In this document: positions 1 to 6,405 of the stretch, in pieces
Layout of the letters: every line of letters starts with the position of its first letter
Position numbering within the stretch: the stretch's first letter is position 1
Assembly (NCBI GenBank): GCA_900553165.1
Contig: USCN01000042.1
Span: 1-9,206 of the forward strand
Source: an uncultured Collinsella sp.
GTDB taxonomy: Bacteria > Actinomycetota > Coriobacteriia > Coriobacteriales > Coriobacteriaceae
DNA: 9,206 nucleotides
Direction of reading: 5' to 3'
Made by a program: the position numbers and the translations under genes
Notes under the pieces: model-generated
Told to the model about the DNA's origin: nothing
Database searches by the model: none
The model's input: only the letters and a program-made list of their open reading frames with translations

Positions 1-141
1 GCGAAGAGCGTTGCTGCCTAGGCTAGCCCCTTGTCACACAAACTACCGAAGCCTCCCTTTTTGTATCTGGAGGACAAAGTGGCTACACTACAATCCGTTT
101 GAGCAATAGATATATAGGTAGTACCGTGGGGACTGATGAGG

Positions 142-1296
142 ATGGTCGAGTGGATTGTTCGTCGTGCGCAGGGCGACCGTGCGCGCGTGGGAACGTTGAC
201 GGGCATAGTGTGTATTCTCGCCAATGTTGCGCTTTGCGCTGCGAAGGGTGCAATTGGCGTGCTGTCGGGATCGGTTTCGATTGTGGCGGACGCCATGAAC
301 AACCTGTCCGATGCCAGCTCGAACATCGTGAGCGTGCTTGGCTTTAAGCTGGCGGGCAAGCCGGCCGACCCCGAGCATCCTTACGGACATGGCCGCTACG
401 AGTATCTCTCGGGTCTGGTCGTGGCGGCGCTCGTGCTGCTGATTGGCGTTGAGCTGGTGAAGTCCTCGGTTGAGCGCATCATCCACCCCGAACCTGTCGA
501 GTTCTCGCTTGCCCTGGTGGCAGTCTTGGTGCTTTCGATGATTGTTAAGCTCTGGATGGCGGCCCTCAACCAAAAGCTCGGCGATCGCATTGAGTCCGAG
601 ACGTTGCATGCGACCGCTCAGGACTCAAAGAACGATGTCCTAGCTACGGGTGCCGTGCTGGCGTGCGCAATTGTTTCGCAGGTGACGCACATCAATCTTG
701 ACGCATGGGTCGGCCTTGCCGTTGGCGCCTATATCGGCTGGAGCGGCTTTGAGCTCATCCAGGATACGGTGAGCCCGCTTTTGGGCCAGGCACCCGATCC
801 AAAGCTGGTCAAGCACATTCGAGACAAGATCATGAGCTACCCCGGCGTTTTGGGCGTTCACGATTTGATGGTTCACGACTACGGCCCGGGCAGGAAGTTC
901 GCAAGCGCTCACGCCGAGATGGCAGCCGAGGCCAGCCCGCTGGAAAGTCACGACACGCTCGATAACATCGAGCAGTCGTTTAGGGTCGAAGACGGCATGA
1001 TCGTCACGCTCCATTACGATCCCATCGTGACCGACGATCCAAAGGTGGCGAGCATGCGTCTGCGCATCAACGCTATGGCTCAAGAGATTGATAGCCGCCT
1101 CTCGATCCACGACCTACGCTGTGTTCCGGGCCCCACGCATACCAACGTGATCTTTGACTGCGTACGTCCCTCGGATTTGGCGATGAGCGCCGAGGACCTG
1201 AAGCGCGCGCTGGCGAAACGGGTCGAATCGGAATATCCCAAGTCGGTCGCCAAGATCACGATCGACGAAGACTACGTAGGCCATACCCACGAGTAG
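142..1296 (+). CDS. Cation diffusion facilitator (CDF) transporter, probable Mn2+ exporter
   Basis: This is an inner-membrane cation/proton antiporter of the CDF family, about 384 residues long. Six hydrophobic segments are visible at about residues 17-40, 44-66, 88-108, 121-140, 165-181 and 188-207, followed by a cytoplasmic domain. The conserved block HPYGHGRYEYL (79-89) follows segment 2. The metal site reads NxxxD (N53, D57) in segment 2 and DxxxD (D161, D165) at segment 5. Zn exporters such as YiiP have DxxxD and HxxxD instead. The N-D-D-D set is known from Mn-exporting CDFs such as pneumococcal MntE, so manganese efflux is the best inference. After the usual cytoplasmic domain come about 90 extra residues containing GPTHTN, resembling a second such domain, as in other long CDFs. 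I chose ATG 142 because GGGGA (128-132) sits 9 nt upstream; ATG 136 is in frame but only 3 nt from it. Confidence 0.93.
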   Translation: MVEWIVRRAQGDRARVGTLTGIVCILANVALCAAKGAIGVLSGSVSIVADAMNNLSDASSNIVSVLGFKLAGKPADPEHPYGHGRYEYLSGLVVAALVLLIGVELVKSSVERIIHPEPVEFSLALVAVLVLSMIVKLWMAALNQKLGDRIESETLHATAQDSKNDVLATGAVLACAIVSQVTHINLDAWVGLAVGAYIGWSGFELIQDTVSPLLGQAPDPKLVKHIRDKIMSYPGVLGVHDLMVHDYGPGRKFASAHAEMAAEASPLESHDTLDNIEQSFRVEDGMIVTLHYDPIVTDDPKVASMRLRINAMAQEIDSRLSIHDLRCVPGPTHTNVIFDCVRPSDLAMSAEDLKRALAKRVESEYPKSVAKITIDEDYVGHTHE

Positions 1297-1335
1297 GGCT
1301 GTGCCAGCAAAGCAAGTTATACAGAAGGGGAGAGC

Positions 1336-1962
1336 ATGAAGCGTCTATATCTACTCCGCCACGGTCAGACAGAATTCAACGTTAAAAAGCTCGTCCAGGG
1401 CCGCTGCGATTCTCCGTTGACCGATCTGGGCCGCAAGCAAGCGGGAATGGCAGCCGCATGGCTCAAAGCCCACGGCGTCGTCCCCGACAAAGTGGTCTCT
1501 TCGCCCTTAGGCCGAGCCATGGACACGGCTCAGCTCGTCGCATGCGAGCTCCTCGGCCCGGACACAGCAGTCGAGCCCTGCGAAGGCATCATCGAGCGCA
1601 GCTACGGCACCTTCGAAGAAGGCCCCCACGACGCCCCACCCACCGACGTCTGGGACCCCGGCGAGGACCTGATCCCATTTGGCGGAGAAGGAAGCCATGC
1701 CCTGCAGGAGCGCATGGTGGGCACCCTCACCAATCTCATGGGCGCCGAGGGCATCGAAACCCTCCTAGCAGTAAGCCACGGCAGCGCCAGCCGCCAATTC
1801 ATCAAGGCTGCAGCCCCAGAGGGCTTCGAGCTCCCAACAAAACTCCCCAACTGCGCCATTATGATTTTCGATTTTGATGAGGCGGAGCCACAAGTAGAGG
1901 GCGAGCCAATGCAATGCAAGTTCACCCTCCAGCAAATAGTGGACCCCCAACAAAGTCATTAG
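1336..1962 (+). CDS. Histidine phosphatase superfamily protein (phosphoglycerate-mutase-like)
   Basis: A 208-residue cytoplasmic enzyme of the histidine phosphatase clan. The catalytic signature LRHGQTEFN lies at residues 7-15, with the phospho-accepting histidine at H9 flanked by R8 and G10. The other family landmarks are in order: SSPLGRAMDTA around R60 (phosphate-binding arginine), ERSYG with E87 as the likely acid, and VSHGS with H148 as the second catalytic histidine. The family hydrolyses or transfers phosphoryl groups via phosphohistidine. The size and the Y-G-T-F-E pattern suit a phosphatase acting on a small metabolite rather than glycolytic mutase, but the substrate cannot be read from sequence. 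It follows the CDF gene by 39 nt on the same strand, with AGGGGAG about 4 nt before the ATG, so the two may be co-transcribed. No U-tract terminator follows the stop codon. Confidence 0.93.
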   Translation: MKRLYLLRHGQTEFNVKKLVQGRCDSPLTDLGRKQAGMAAAWLKAHGVVPDKVVSSPLGRAMDTAQLVACELLGPDTAVEPCEGIIERSYGTFEEGPHDAPPTDVWDPGEDLIPFGGEGSHALQERMVGTLTNLMGAEGIETLLAVSHGSASRQFIKAAAPEGFELPTKLPNCAIMIFDFDEAEPQVEGEPMQCKFTLQQIVDPQQSH

Positions 1963-2010
1963 CCTGAGCGAGCAGAGTTAAGCAGACATCAACGTGTCGT
2001 CTCCCGAGCA

Positions 2011-2145
2011 CGGCGGAGGGCCGGAGAAATATATTAAGGTCATCGCGAGTTCCGCACGCAAAGGAGAGCACTTAATGTGCTCTCCGTCGTGAGCAGGACT
2101 GTAGAGCAGCAACCTTAATATGTCTCAGGCCCGCCCCCTCCGCCG
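2011..2145. repeat. 135-bp imperfect palindrome able to form one long hairpin
   Basis: Complementary arms nest along the whole element: 2011-2018 with 2138-2145, 2019-2022 with 2128-2131, 2024-2027 with 2123-2126, 2031-2040 with 2112-2121 (a perfect 10-bp block containing ATATTAAGG), 2048-2053 with 2096-2100 (one bulge), 2055-2058 with 2088-2091, and the apex 2063-2071 with 2077-2085 around loop TTAAT. This gives about 44 base pairs in all. A 6-nt C-rich bulge lies at 2132-2137, and a larger unpaired stretch at 2041-2047 and 2101-2111. No U-tract follows on either strand, so it is not a standard intrinsic terminator. It could be a structured RNA, a MITE-like palindrome or a processing site. 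I recognise no Rfam family in it. The pairing is certain; the function is unknown. Confidence 0.75.
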
Positions 2146-2209
2146 CACACTGGGAACGTGCCACGCACTTTACCTGCGTAAACAATGTGAGTGAAATATG
2201 AATCTCGAT

Positions 2210-2233
2210 GGATACGCCCGCAGCCGTGTATAC
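2210..2233 (+). repeat. Repeated 24-bp motif, copy A (possible promoter or operator)
   Basis: This copy matches 4075-4098 at 21 of 24 positions. It begins GGAYACGCCCG and ends CCGTGTATAC. It contains TGGATA (2209-2214) and TATACT (2229-2234), which resemble -35 and -10 boxes. They are only 14 bp apart, too short for an ordinary sigma-70 promoter, so an operator or a non-standard promoter is equally possible. It lies about 185 nt before rplC. Confidence 0.45.
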
Positions 2234-2269
2234 TAAACAGCTGTGTGAAACCAGGGGAGTATTCTGGCT

Positions 2270-2397
2270 GGACAAAATGCCTGCTTAATAGGGTTGTCAG
2301 GTAGTCCGGGCGAAATACAAGGCTGGGGAGCACGTCGTGTAAGTAGTGGTCCTCTAGGGGCGTACGCTCGGTGGTGTACGCATTGTCCCAAGACCAC
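2270..2397 (+). promoter_or_regulatory. Structured 5' leader of rplC
   Basis: Two stem-loops precede the L3 gene. The first pairs GGAC (2270-2273) and CCTG (2280-2283) with CAGG (2298-2301) and GTCC (2304-2307). The second pairs GTGGTC (2346-2351) with GACCAC (2392-2397), and inside it GCGTAC (2360-2365) with GTACGC (2376-2381) around a 10-nt loop; GGG (2357-2359) can also meet CCC (2387-2389). In E. coli the S10-operon leader is the target of autoregulation by L4, whose gene here is second in the cluster. A comparable L4-responsive leader is a reasonable inference but is not demonstrated by sequence. Confidence 0.5.
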
Positions 2398-2417
2398 GCG
2401 AGAGTTGGGATCATATC

Positions 2418-3038
2418 TTGATCAGCATGATTCTCGGCCGCAAGATTGGCATGACCCAGGTTTGGGACGAGGACGACAACGTCGTTCCCGTCACGGTCAT
2501 CCAGGCTGGCCCCTGCGCTGTCTCGCAGGTTAAAACTCAGGCAACCGACGGCTATGACGCCGTCCAGATCGGTTTCGGCGACATCAAGGCCAAGAACGTG
2601 AACAAGCCCATGGCTGGTCACTTCGCCAAGGCTGGCGTCGAGCCTGTCCGCTTCCTTCGTGAGGTCCGCGTCGAGAACGGCGAGGAGCACAAGGTCGGCG
2701 AGGTCGTCACCGTCGCTGATTTCGCTGATGTCGAGAAGGTCGACGTCATCGGTACCTCCAAGGGTAAGGGCTTCCAGGGTCGCATCAAGCGCTGGGGTCA
2801 GCGCCGCGGTCCTATGACGCATGGTTCTCACTTCCAGCGTCACCCCGGTTCTATCGGTCAGTGCGCCTATCCTGCGCGCGTCCTCAAGGGCGTCAAGATG
2901 GCCGGTCACATGGGTAACGAGCGCGTTACCGTCAAGAACCTTTCCGTTGTCCGCATCGATGCCGAGCAGAACCTCATCTTGGTCAAGGGCGCTGTCCCGG
3001 GTGCCAAGAATGGTCTCGTCGCCATCCGTATGGCCTAA
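2418..3038 (+). CDS. rplC: 50S ribosomal protein L3
   Basis: Large-subunit protein L3, which binds 23S rRNA early in assembly and sends a loop toward the peptidyl-transferase centre. It has 206 residues, normal for the family. The N-terminus reads [16 protein letters not shown]. The diagnostic central loop carries GKGFQG, then [14 protein letters not shown] and KMAGHMG; the glutamine of GSIGQ matches the residue methylated by PrmB in E. coli. I chose the TTG at 2418 because it restores the usual start (M-I-x-x-I-L-G-x-K). The alternative ATG at 2427 would remove three conserved residues and has no Shine-Dalgarno sequence. Even for TTG the ribosome site is poor (GTTGGGA, about 7 nt away). That is unusual for a highly expressed gene and fits control through the upstream leader. 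L3 normally follows rpsJ, which is not here. Confidence 0.97.
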   Translation: MISMILGRKIGMTQVWDEDDNVVPVTVIQAGPCAVSQVKTQATDGYDAVQIGFGDIKAKNVNKPMAGHFAKAGVEPVRFLREVRVENGEEHKVGEVVTVADFADVEKVDVIGTSKGKGFQGRIKRWGQRRGPMTHGSHFQRHPGSIGQCAYPARVLKGVKMAGHMGNERVTVKNLSVVRIDAEQNLILVKGAVPGAKNGLVAIRMA

Positions 3039-3084
3039 GGGCCCAGCCCATTTAGCCCAGCGTCATACCAAGGAGAACACTTAA

Positions 3085-3711
3085 ATGGCAAAGTTTGAAG
3101 TAAAGAACAGCGAGGGCAAGAAGGTCGCCGAGGCCGAGCTCGCCGCTGAGGTGTACGGCATCGAGCCGAACATCCACGTTATGCACCACATCGTCAAGTG
3201 CCAGATGGCCTCTTGGCGTCAGGGCACCCAGTCTGCTAAGGGTCGCTCTGAGGTTTCCGGTGGCGGCAAGAAGCCTTGGCGTCAGAAGGGCACCGGCCGT
3301 GCCCGCCAGGGTTCCATCCGTGCTGCCCAGTGGCGTCACGGTGGCGTTGTCTTCGCCCCCAAGCCCCGTTCCTACGCTAAGCGTATGAACAACAAGGAGG
3401 TCAAGCTGGCTATGCGCTCCGCGCTGTCCGCCAAGCTGGCCGATGGCGAGCTCGTGCTCGTCGACGACTACGGCTTCGAGAAGCCTTCCACCAAGGCTGC
3501 CGTCGCCATGCTCAAGGCTCTCGGCCTTGAGGGCAAGCGTCTGACCATCATCGTTCGCGATGAGGACGTCAACGCCTACCTGTCGTTCCGCAACATTCCC
3601 AAGACGTTCATCATCACTGCCGACGAGGCCAACACCTACGATCTCGTCAACAACAACGCTGTGCTGATGCCCGCCGACATCGCCGCTCACTTCGGGGAGG
3701 TGCTTGCATAA
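3085..3711 (+). CDS. rplD: 50S ribosomal protein L4
   Basis: Large-subunit protein L4, with a globular domain on the subunit surface and a long loop lining the peptide exit tunnel. It has 208 residues, normal length. The tunnel-loop signature is clear at about residues 50-100: GGKKPWRQKGTGRARQGSIR, then WRHGGVVFAPKPRSY. The C-terminal half carries the expected nucleotide-binding-like fold (LVLVDDYGF, then a late segment ending DLVNNNAVLM). A strong AAGGAG (3070-3075) lies 9 nt before the ATG. The 46-nt gap after rplC holds nothing else evident. In E. coli L4 also represses its own operon, both at transcription and translation, by binding the leader. The folded region before rplC is the natural place to look for this here. 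Confidence 0.98.
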   Translation: MAKFEVKNSEGKKVAEAELAAEVYGIEPNIHVMHHIVKCQMASWRQGTQSAKGRSEVSGGGKKPWRQKGTGRARQGSIRAAQWRHGGVVFAPKPRSYAKRMNNKEVKLAMRSALSAKLADGELVLVDDYGFEKPSTKAAVAMLKALGLEGKRLTIIVRDEDVNAYLSFRNIPKTFIITADEANTYDLVNNNAVLMPADIAAHFGEVLA

Positions 3712-3999
3712 ATGACCGCCCACGAGATCATCATCCGTCCGATCGTGTCCGAGCGTTCCTTCTCCGGCATGGAGCTGAACAAGTACACGTTCGAGGTCGC
3801 CAAGGATGCTAACAAGTATCAGATCAAGGACGCTGTCGAGGAGATCTTCGGCGTCAAGGTCGTTCGCGTGAACACCTTGACGGTCAAGCCCAAGATCAAG
3901 CGCGTGCGCTATGTCGCCGGCAAGACCCGTTCTTGGAAGAAGGCCATCGTCACGCTGGCCGAGGGCGACACCATCGAGGTCTTTGGCAACCAGGCCTAA
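3712..3999 (+). CDS. rplW: 50S ribosomal protein L23
   Basis: Large-subunit protein L23, which sits at the mouth of the exit tunnel and docks trigger factor and the signal recognition particle. It has 95 residues, typical for bacteria. The family pattern is present: an N-terminal IIIRPIVSERS, then NKYTFEVAKDANKYQIKDAVEEIFGVKV and the basic segment VKPKIKRVRY ahead of KKAIVTL. The ATG immediately follows the rplD stop codon with no gap, and its ribosome site GGGGAGG lies inside the end of rplD, indicating translational coupling. A 179-nt non-coding gap follows, which is unusual because rplB normally comes within a few nucleotides. Confidence 0.98.
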   Translation: MTAHEIIIRPIVSERSFSGMELNKYTFEVAKDANKYQIKDAVEEIFGVKVVRVNTLTVKPKIKRVRYVAGKTRSWKKAIVTLAEGDTIEVFGNQA

Positions 4000-4017
4000 G
4001 ACTCGCTGCTGTTGAGT

Positions 4018-4174
4018 GAGCTCATGCCTCCCAAATAGGGGAGGCGAGAGCTCAAGGTTTCGGGCGTATAAAATGGACACGCCCGGAACCGTGTATACGT
4101 CCGGTGTCATCGCACCCGAGGCAGAACCTCGAATCCCTGTCTGCGATGGCTAACGGATTCCTATTGAAAGGGAT
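4018..4174 (+). promoter_or_regulatory. Highly structured rplW-rplB spacer / rplB leader
   Basis: Four hairpins fill the gap. H1 pairs GAGCTC (4018-4023) and GCCTCCC (4026-4032) with GGGAGGC (4039-4045) and GAGCTC (4048-4053), 13 bp with a 2x2 internal loop. H2 is a 12-bp stem, 4056-4067 with 4079-4090, containing CGGGCGT and ACGCCCG. H3 pairs CATCGCA (4108-4114) with TGCGATG (4142-4148), with CGAGG/CCTCG inside (4117-4121, 4127-4131). H4 pairs ATTCCT (4157-4162) with AGGGAT (4169-4174) and hides the Shine-Dalgarno of rplB. None has a U-tract, so they look like regulatory or processing structures rather than terminators. The ligand, if any, is unknown. Confidence 0.55.
4075..4098 (+). repeat. 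Repeated 24-bp motif, copy B (possible promoter or operator)
   Basis: This copy matches 2210-2233 at 21 of 24 positions and lies about 80 nt before rplB. It contains TGGACA (4074-4079, five of six to the -35 consensus) and TATACG (4094-4099), 14 bp apart, the same short spacing as copy A. Its left half forms the 3' arm of hairpin H2. The shared placement upstream of detached segments of one ribosomal cluster suggests common control. Confidence 0.45.
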
Positions 4175-4178
4175 TGTA

Positions 4179-5009
4179 ATGGCTGTAAAGCACCTTAAGC
4201 CGACCTCCGCTGGTAGGCGTTGGCAGACGATCTCCGACTTCTCCGAGATCACCTGCACCAAGCCCGAGAAGTCCCTTCTCGAGCCCCTGCCCAAGAAGGC
4301 CGGTCGTAACAACAACGGCCGCATCACCACCCGCCACCAGGGCGGCGGCGTGAAGCGTCGTTACCGCGTGATCGACTTCAAGCGCAACAAGGACGGCGTG
4401 CCCGCCAAGGTTGCCACGATCGAGTACGATCCGAACCGTTCCGCTCGCATCGCTCTGCTGCACTACGCTGACGGTGAGAAGCGCTACATCCTGGCCCCCA
4501 AGGGCCTCGAGGTCGGTCAGACCATCATGTCCGGTTCTGACGCCGACATCAAGCCGGGCAACGCTCTGCCCCTCGCCGACATCCCCGTCGGTACGCTCAT
4601 CCACGCCGTCGAGTTCCAGCCGGGCAAGGGCGCTGCTATCGCCCGTTCCGCCGGTAACTCCTGCCAGCTGATGGGTAAGGAAGGCAAGTACGCTATCGTC
4701 CGTATGCCTTCCTCCGAGATGCGCCGCATCCTCGTTACCTGCCGCGCCACCGTCGGTGAGGTCGGCAACGCCGATCACGCCAACATCGTCATCGGCAAGG
4801 CCGGCCGTAAGCGTCACATGAACGTGCGCCCGACCGTCCGCGGTACCGTCATGAACCCTGTCGACCACCCGCACGGCGGTGGCGAGGGCAAGAACCACAC
4901 CTCTGGTCGTCCCTCTGTTACCCCCTGGGGTAAGCCGACGAAGGGCCTTCGTACGCGCAAGAAGAAGAAGGTCTCGAACCAGCACATCATTCGTCGCCGT
5001 AAGAAGTAA
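4179..5009 (+). CDS. rplB: 50S ribosomal protein L2
   Basis: Large-subunit protein L2, required for subunit association and for a functional peptidyl-transferase centre. From ATG 4179 it is 276 residues, the canonical length. The start [14 protein letters not shown] matches the family, and AAAGGGA (4167-4173) is 5 nt upstream; upstream in-frame ATGs (4104, 4146) would add non-homologous sequence. Conserved features in order are the RNA-binding block [20 protein letters not shown] near residues 50-70, the OB-fold and SH3-like domains, and the loop [14 protein letters not shown] near residue 230, which contains the histidine equivalent to E. coli H229. The C-terminus is very basic. The ribosome site is paired in a small hairpin (4157-4174), which may tune initiation. 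Confidence 0.98.
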   Translation: MAVKHLKPTSAGRRWQTISDFSEITCTKPEKSLLEPLPKKAGRNNNGRITTRHQGGGVKRRYRVIDFKRNKDGVPAKVATIEYDPNRSARIALLHYADGEKRYILAPKGLEVGQTIMSGSDADIKPGNALPLADIPVGTLIHAVEFQPGKGAAIARSAGNSCQLMGKEGKYAIVRMPSSEMRRILVTCRATVGEVGNADHANIVIGKAGRKRHMNVRPTVRGTVMNPVDHPHGGGEGKNHTSGRPSVTPWGKPTKGLRTRKKKKVSNQHIIRRRKK

Positions 5010-5041
5010 TTTCGGATACCGAGTTTTAGGAGAAAGCACTT

Positions 5042-5302
5042 ATGAGCAGAAGTCTCAAAAAGGGCCCGTTCGTGGAGACTCGCCTTCTCTCGCGTATCAC
5101 CGCGATGAACGAGGCTGGCAAGAAGGACGTCGTGAAGACCTGGTCCCGCGCGTCCACCATCTTCCCCGAGATGGTTGGTCACACCATCGCCGTCCACGAC
5201 GGCCGCAAGCATGTGCCCGTGTATGTTACCGAGTCCATGGTTGGTCACAAGCTCGGCGAGTTCGCGCCGACTCGTACGTTCCGTGGCCACAAGGCCAAAT
5301 AG
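5042..5302 (+). CDS. rpsS: 30S ribosomal protein S19
   Basis: Small-subunit head protein S19, which with S13 contacts 23S rRNA and the A-site tRNA region. It has 86 residues. It begins [11 protein letters not shown] and carries the strongly conserved [30 protein letters not shown] signature near the C-terminus (about residues 54-83; only part of it is needed to identify the family). AGGAGA (5028-5033) precedes the ATG by 8 nt. The start context ending GCACTTATG resembles that of rplD. It sits 32 nt after rplB and 14 nt before rplV, within an evident co-transcribed block. Confidence 0.98.
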   Translation: MSRSLKKGPFVETRLLSRITAMNEAGKKDVVKTWSRASTIFPEMVGHTIAVHDGRKHVPVYVTESMVGHKLGEFAPTRTFRGHKAK

Positions 5303-5316
5303 GGGGTTAACCGTAA

Positions 5317-5688
5317 ATGGCAACTAAGTCTATTGAAACTGAGGCCACCGAGGTTCGCGCCGTCGCTAAGTACGTGCGTGTTTCCCCCAGCAAGGCCCGC
5401 CTGGTGGTCGATCTGATCCGCCGCAAGCCTGTCGCTCAGGCCTTCGACATCCTCCACTTCTGCGACCGCGCCGTCGCCGTGGATGTCGAGAAGGTTCTCC
5501 GTTCCGCCGTTGCGAACGCCGAGAACAACAACGGTCTGCGTGCCGACAACCTGGTTGTCGCCGCTGCCTATGTTGACGAGGGTCCGACGCTTAAGCGCAT
5601 CCGTCCCCGCGCCAAGGGTTCCGCTTCTCGCATTCTGAAGCGTACTTCCCACATCACCGTCGTCGTTGCTCCTCGAAAGGAGGCGTAA
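5317..5688 (+). CDS. rplV: 50S ribosomal protein L22
   Basis: Large-subunit protein L22, whose beta-hairpin lines the exit tunnel opposite L4 and is a known macrolide-resistance site. It has 123 residues, about a dozen more than E. coli, the excess being a short acidic N-terminal extension ([12 protein letters not shown]) before the conserved [19 protein letters not shown]. The hairpin region reads [29 protein letters not shown]. The ribosome site is a run of G's (AGGGGGTT, 5301-5308) overlapping the rpsS stop codon, so translation is likely coupled. No truncation is visible at the hairpin tip. Confidence 0.97.
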   Translation: MATKSIETEATEVRAVAKYVRVSPSKARLVVDLIRRKPVAQAFDILHFCDRAVAVDVEKVLRSAVANAENNNGLRADNLVVAAAYVDEGPTLKRIRPRAKGSASRILKRTSHITVVVAPRKEA

Positions 5689-5694
5689 AGCTGT

Positions 5695-6405
5695 ATGGGT
5701 CAGAAAGTCTACCCCACCGGCTTCCGTCTTGGCATCACCGAGAACTGGCGCTCCCGCTGGTTCGCAGAGAAGGATTACGCTAAGACCCTCGGTAACGATC
5801 TCGAGATCCGCAAGTACCTCGAGAAGCGTCTTTCCCGCGCAGCTGTCTCCCGCGTCGAGATCGAGCGCGCTGGCGACAAGGTGAAGGTCATCATCCTCAC
5901 CGCTCGCCCCGGCGTTGTCATCGGTAAGAAGGGTGCCGAGATCGATACCCTCCGCACCGAGCTCGAGAAGGTCGCTGGCGTCTCCAAGGGCCAGCTCTCC
6001 GTCGACGTTGTCGAGATCAAGCGCCCCGAGCTCGACGCCAACCTCGTTGCTCAGTCTATCGCCGAGCAGCTCGAGGGCCGCGTTGCCTTCCGTCGCGCTA
6101 TGCGCAAGGCTGTCCAGTCCGCCCGCAAGGCCGGCGCTAAGGGCATCCGTATCCAGTGCTCCGGTCGTCTCGGCGGTGCCGAGATGGGCCGTCGTGAGTG
6201 GTACCGTGAGGGTCGCGTGCCTCTGCACACCCTCCGTGCCAAGATCGACTACGGCACGGCTGTCGCCAGCACCACCATGGGCGCTTGCGGCGTGAAGGTC
6301 TGGATCTACCTGGGCGAGAAGCTCCCGGGCCAGCCTGTTCCCAACCCTGCACTCGAGGGCTCTTCCCGTCCTCGTCGTCGTAACTCCGAGAGGAGGGGTC
6401 AGTAG
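5695..6405 (+). CDS. rpsC: 30S ribosomal protein S3
   Basis: Small-subunit protein S3, part of the mRNA entry-tunnel helicase with S4 and S5. It has 236 residues. The start [14 protein letters not shown] is typical. A type-II KH domain follows, with the RNA-binding GxxG loop in [11 protein letters not shown] (about residues 74-84). The C-terminal domain includes [23 protein letters not shown] and the basic tail [12 protein letters not shown] near-perfect AAAGGAGG (5678-5685), inside the last codons of rplV, places the ATG 9 nt downstream, and only 6 nt separate the genes. Its stop codon shares one base with the rplP start. Confidence 0.98.
   Translation: MGQKVYPTGFRLGITENWRSRWFAEKDYAKTLGNDLEIRKYLEKRLSRAAVSRVEIERAGDKVKVIILTARPGVVIGKKGAEIDTLRTELEKVAGVSKGQLSVDVVEIKRPELDANLVAQSIAEQLEGRVAFRRAMRKAVQSARKAGAKGIRIQCSGRLGGAEMGRREWYREGRVPLHTLRAKIDYGTAVASTTMGACGVKVWIYLGEKLPGQPVPNPALEGSSRPRRRNSERRGQ

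Noticed and set aside
61..94. Promoter for the CDF gene (TTGTAT-17-TACACT, or TACAAT at 89-94)
   Set aside because: Matches are too weak and the alternatives conflict; not enough to place a promoter.
2011..2145. 6S RNA as a firm identification of the long hairpin
   Set aside because: The rod with internal loops is suggestive, but length is short (about 135 versus about 180-200 nt), the terminal loop is only 5 nt, and no promoter or terminator frames it.
2356..2381. T-box-like GGTGG string in the rplC leader
   Set aside because: No antiterminator/terminator pair, specifier loop or aminoacyl-related downstream gene.
2115..2909. Minus-strand frame of 264 codons spanning the leader and rplC
   Set aside because: Mostly antisense to rplC; the part in the leader overlaps the hairpins and shows no domain.
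3052..4110. Long open frame of 352 codons on the minus strand
   Set aside because: It lies antisense to rplD and rplW, whose identities are certain; high GC and biased third positions keep the opposite strand open. The composition is Leu/Asp/Gly-rich with no domain.
4120..4150. tRNA-like T-arm string (CCTCGAATCC) before rplB
   Set aside because: No acceptor, D or anticodon arms can be built around it; it is explained by the CGAGG/CCTCG hairpin.
4161..5039. Minus-strand frame of 292 codons
   Set aside because: Antisense shadow of rplB with the same low-complexity Leu/Gly/Asp composition.
5245..6228. Minus-strand frame of 327 codons
   Set aside because: Antisense shadow of rplV and rpsC; no recognisable domain.
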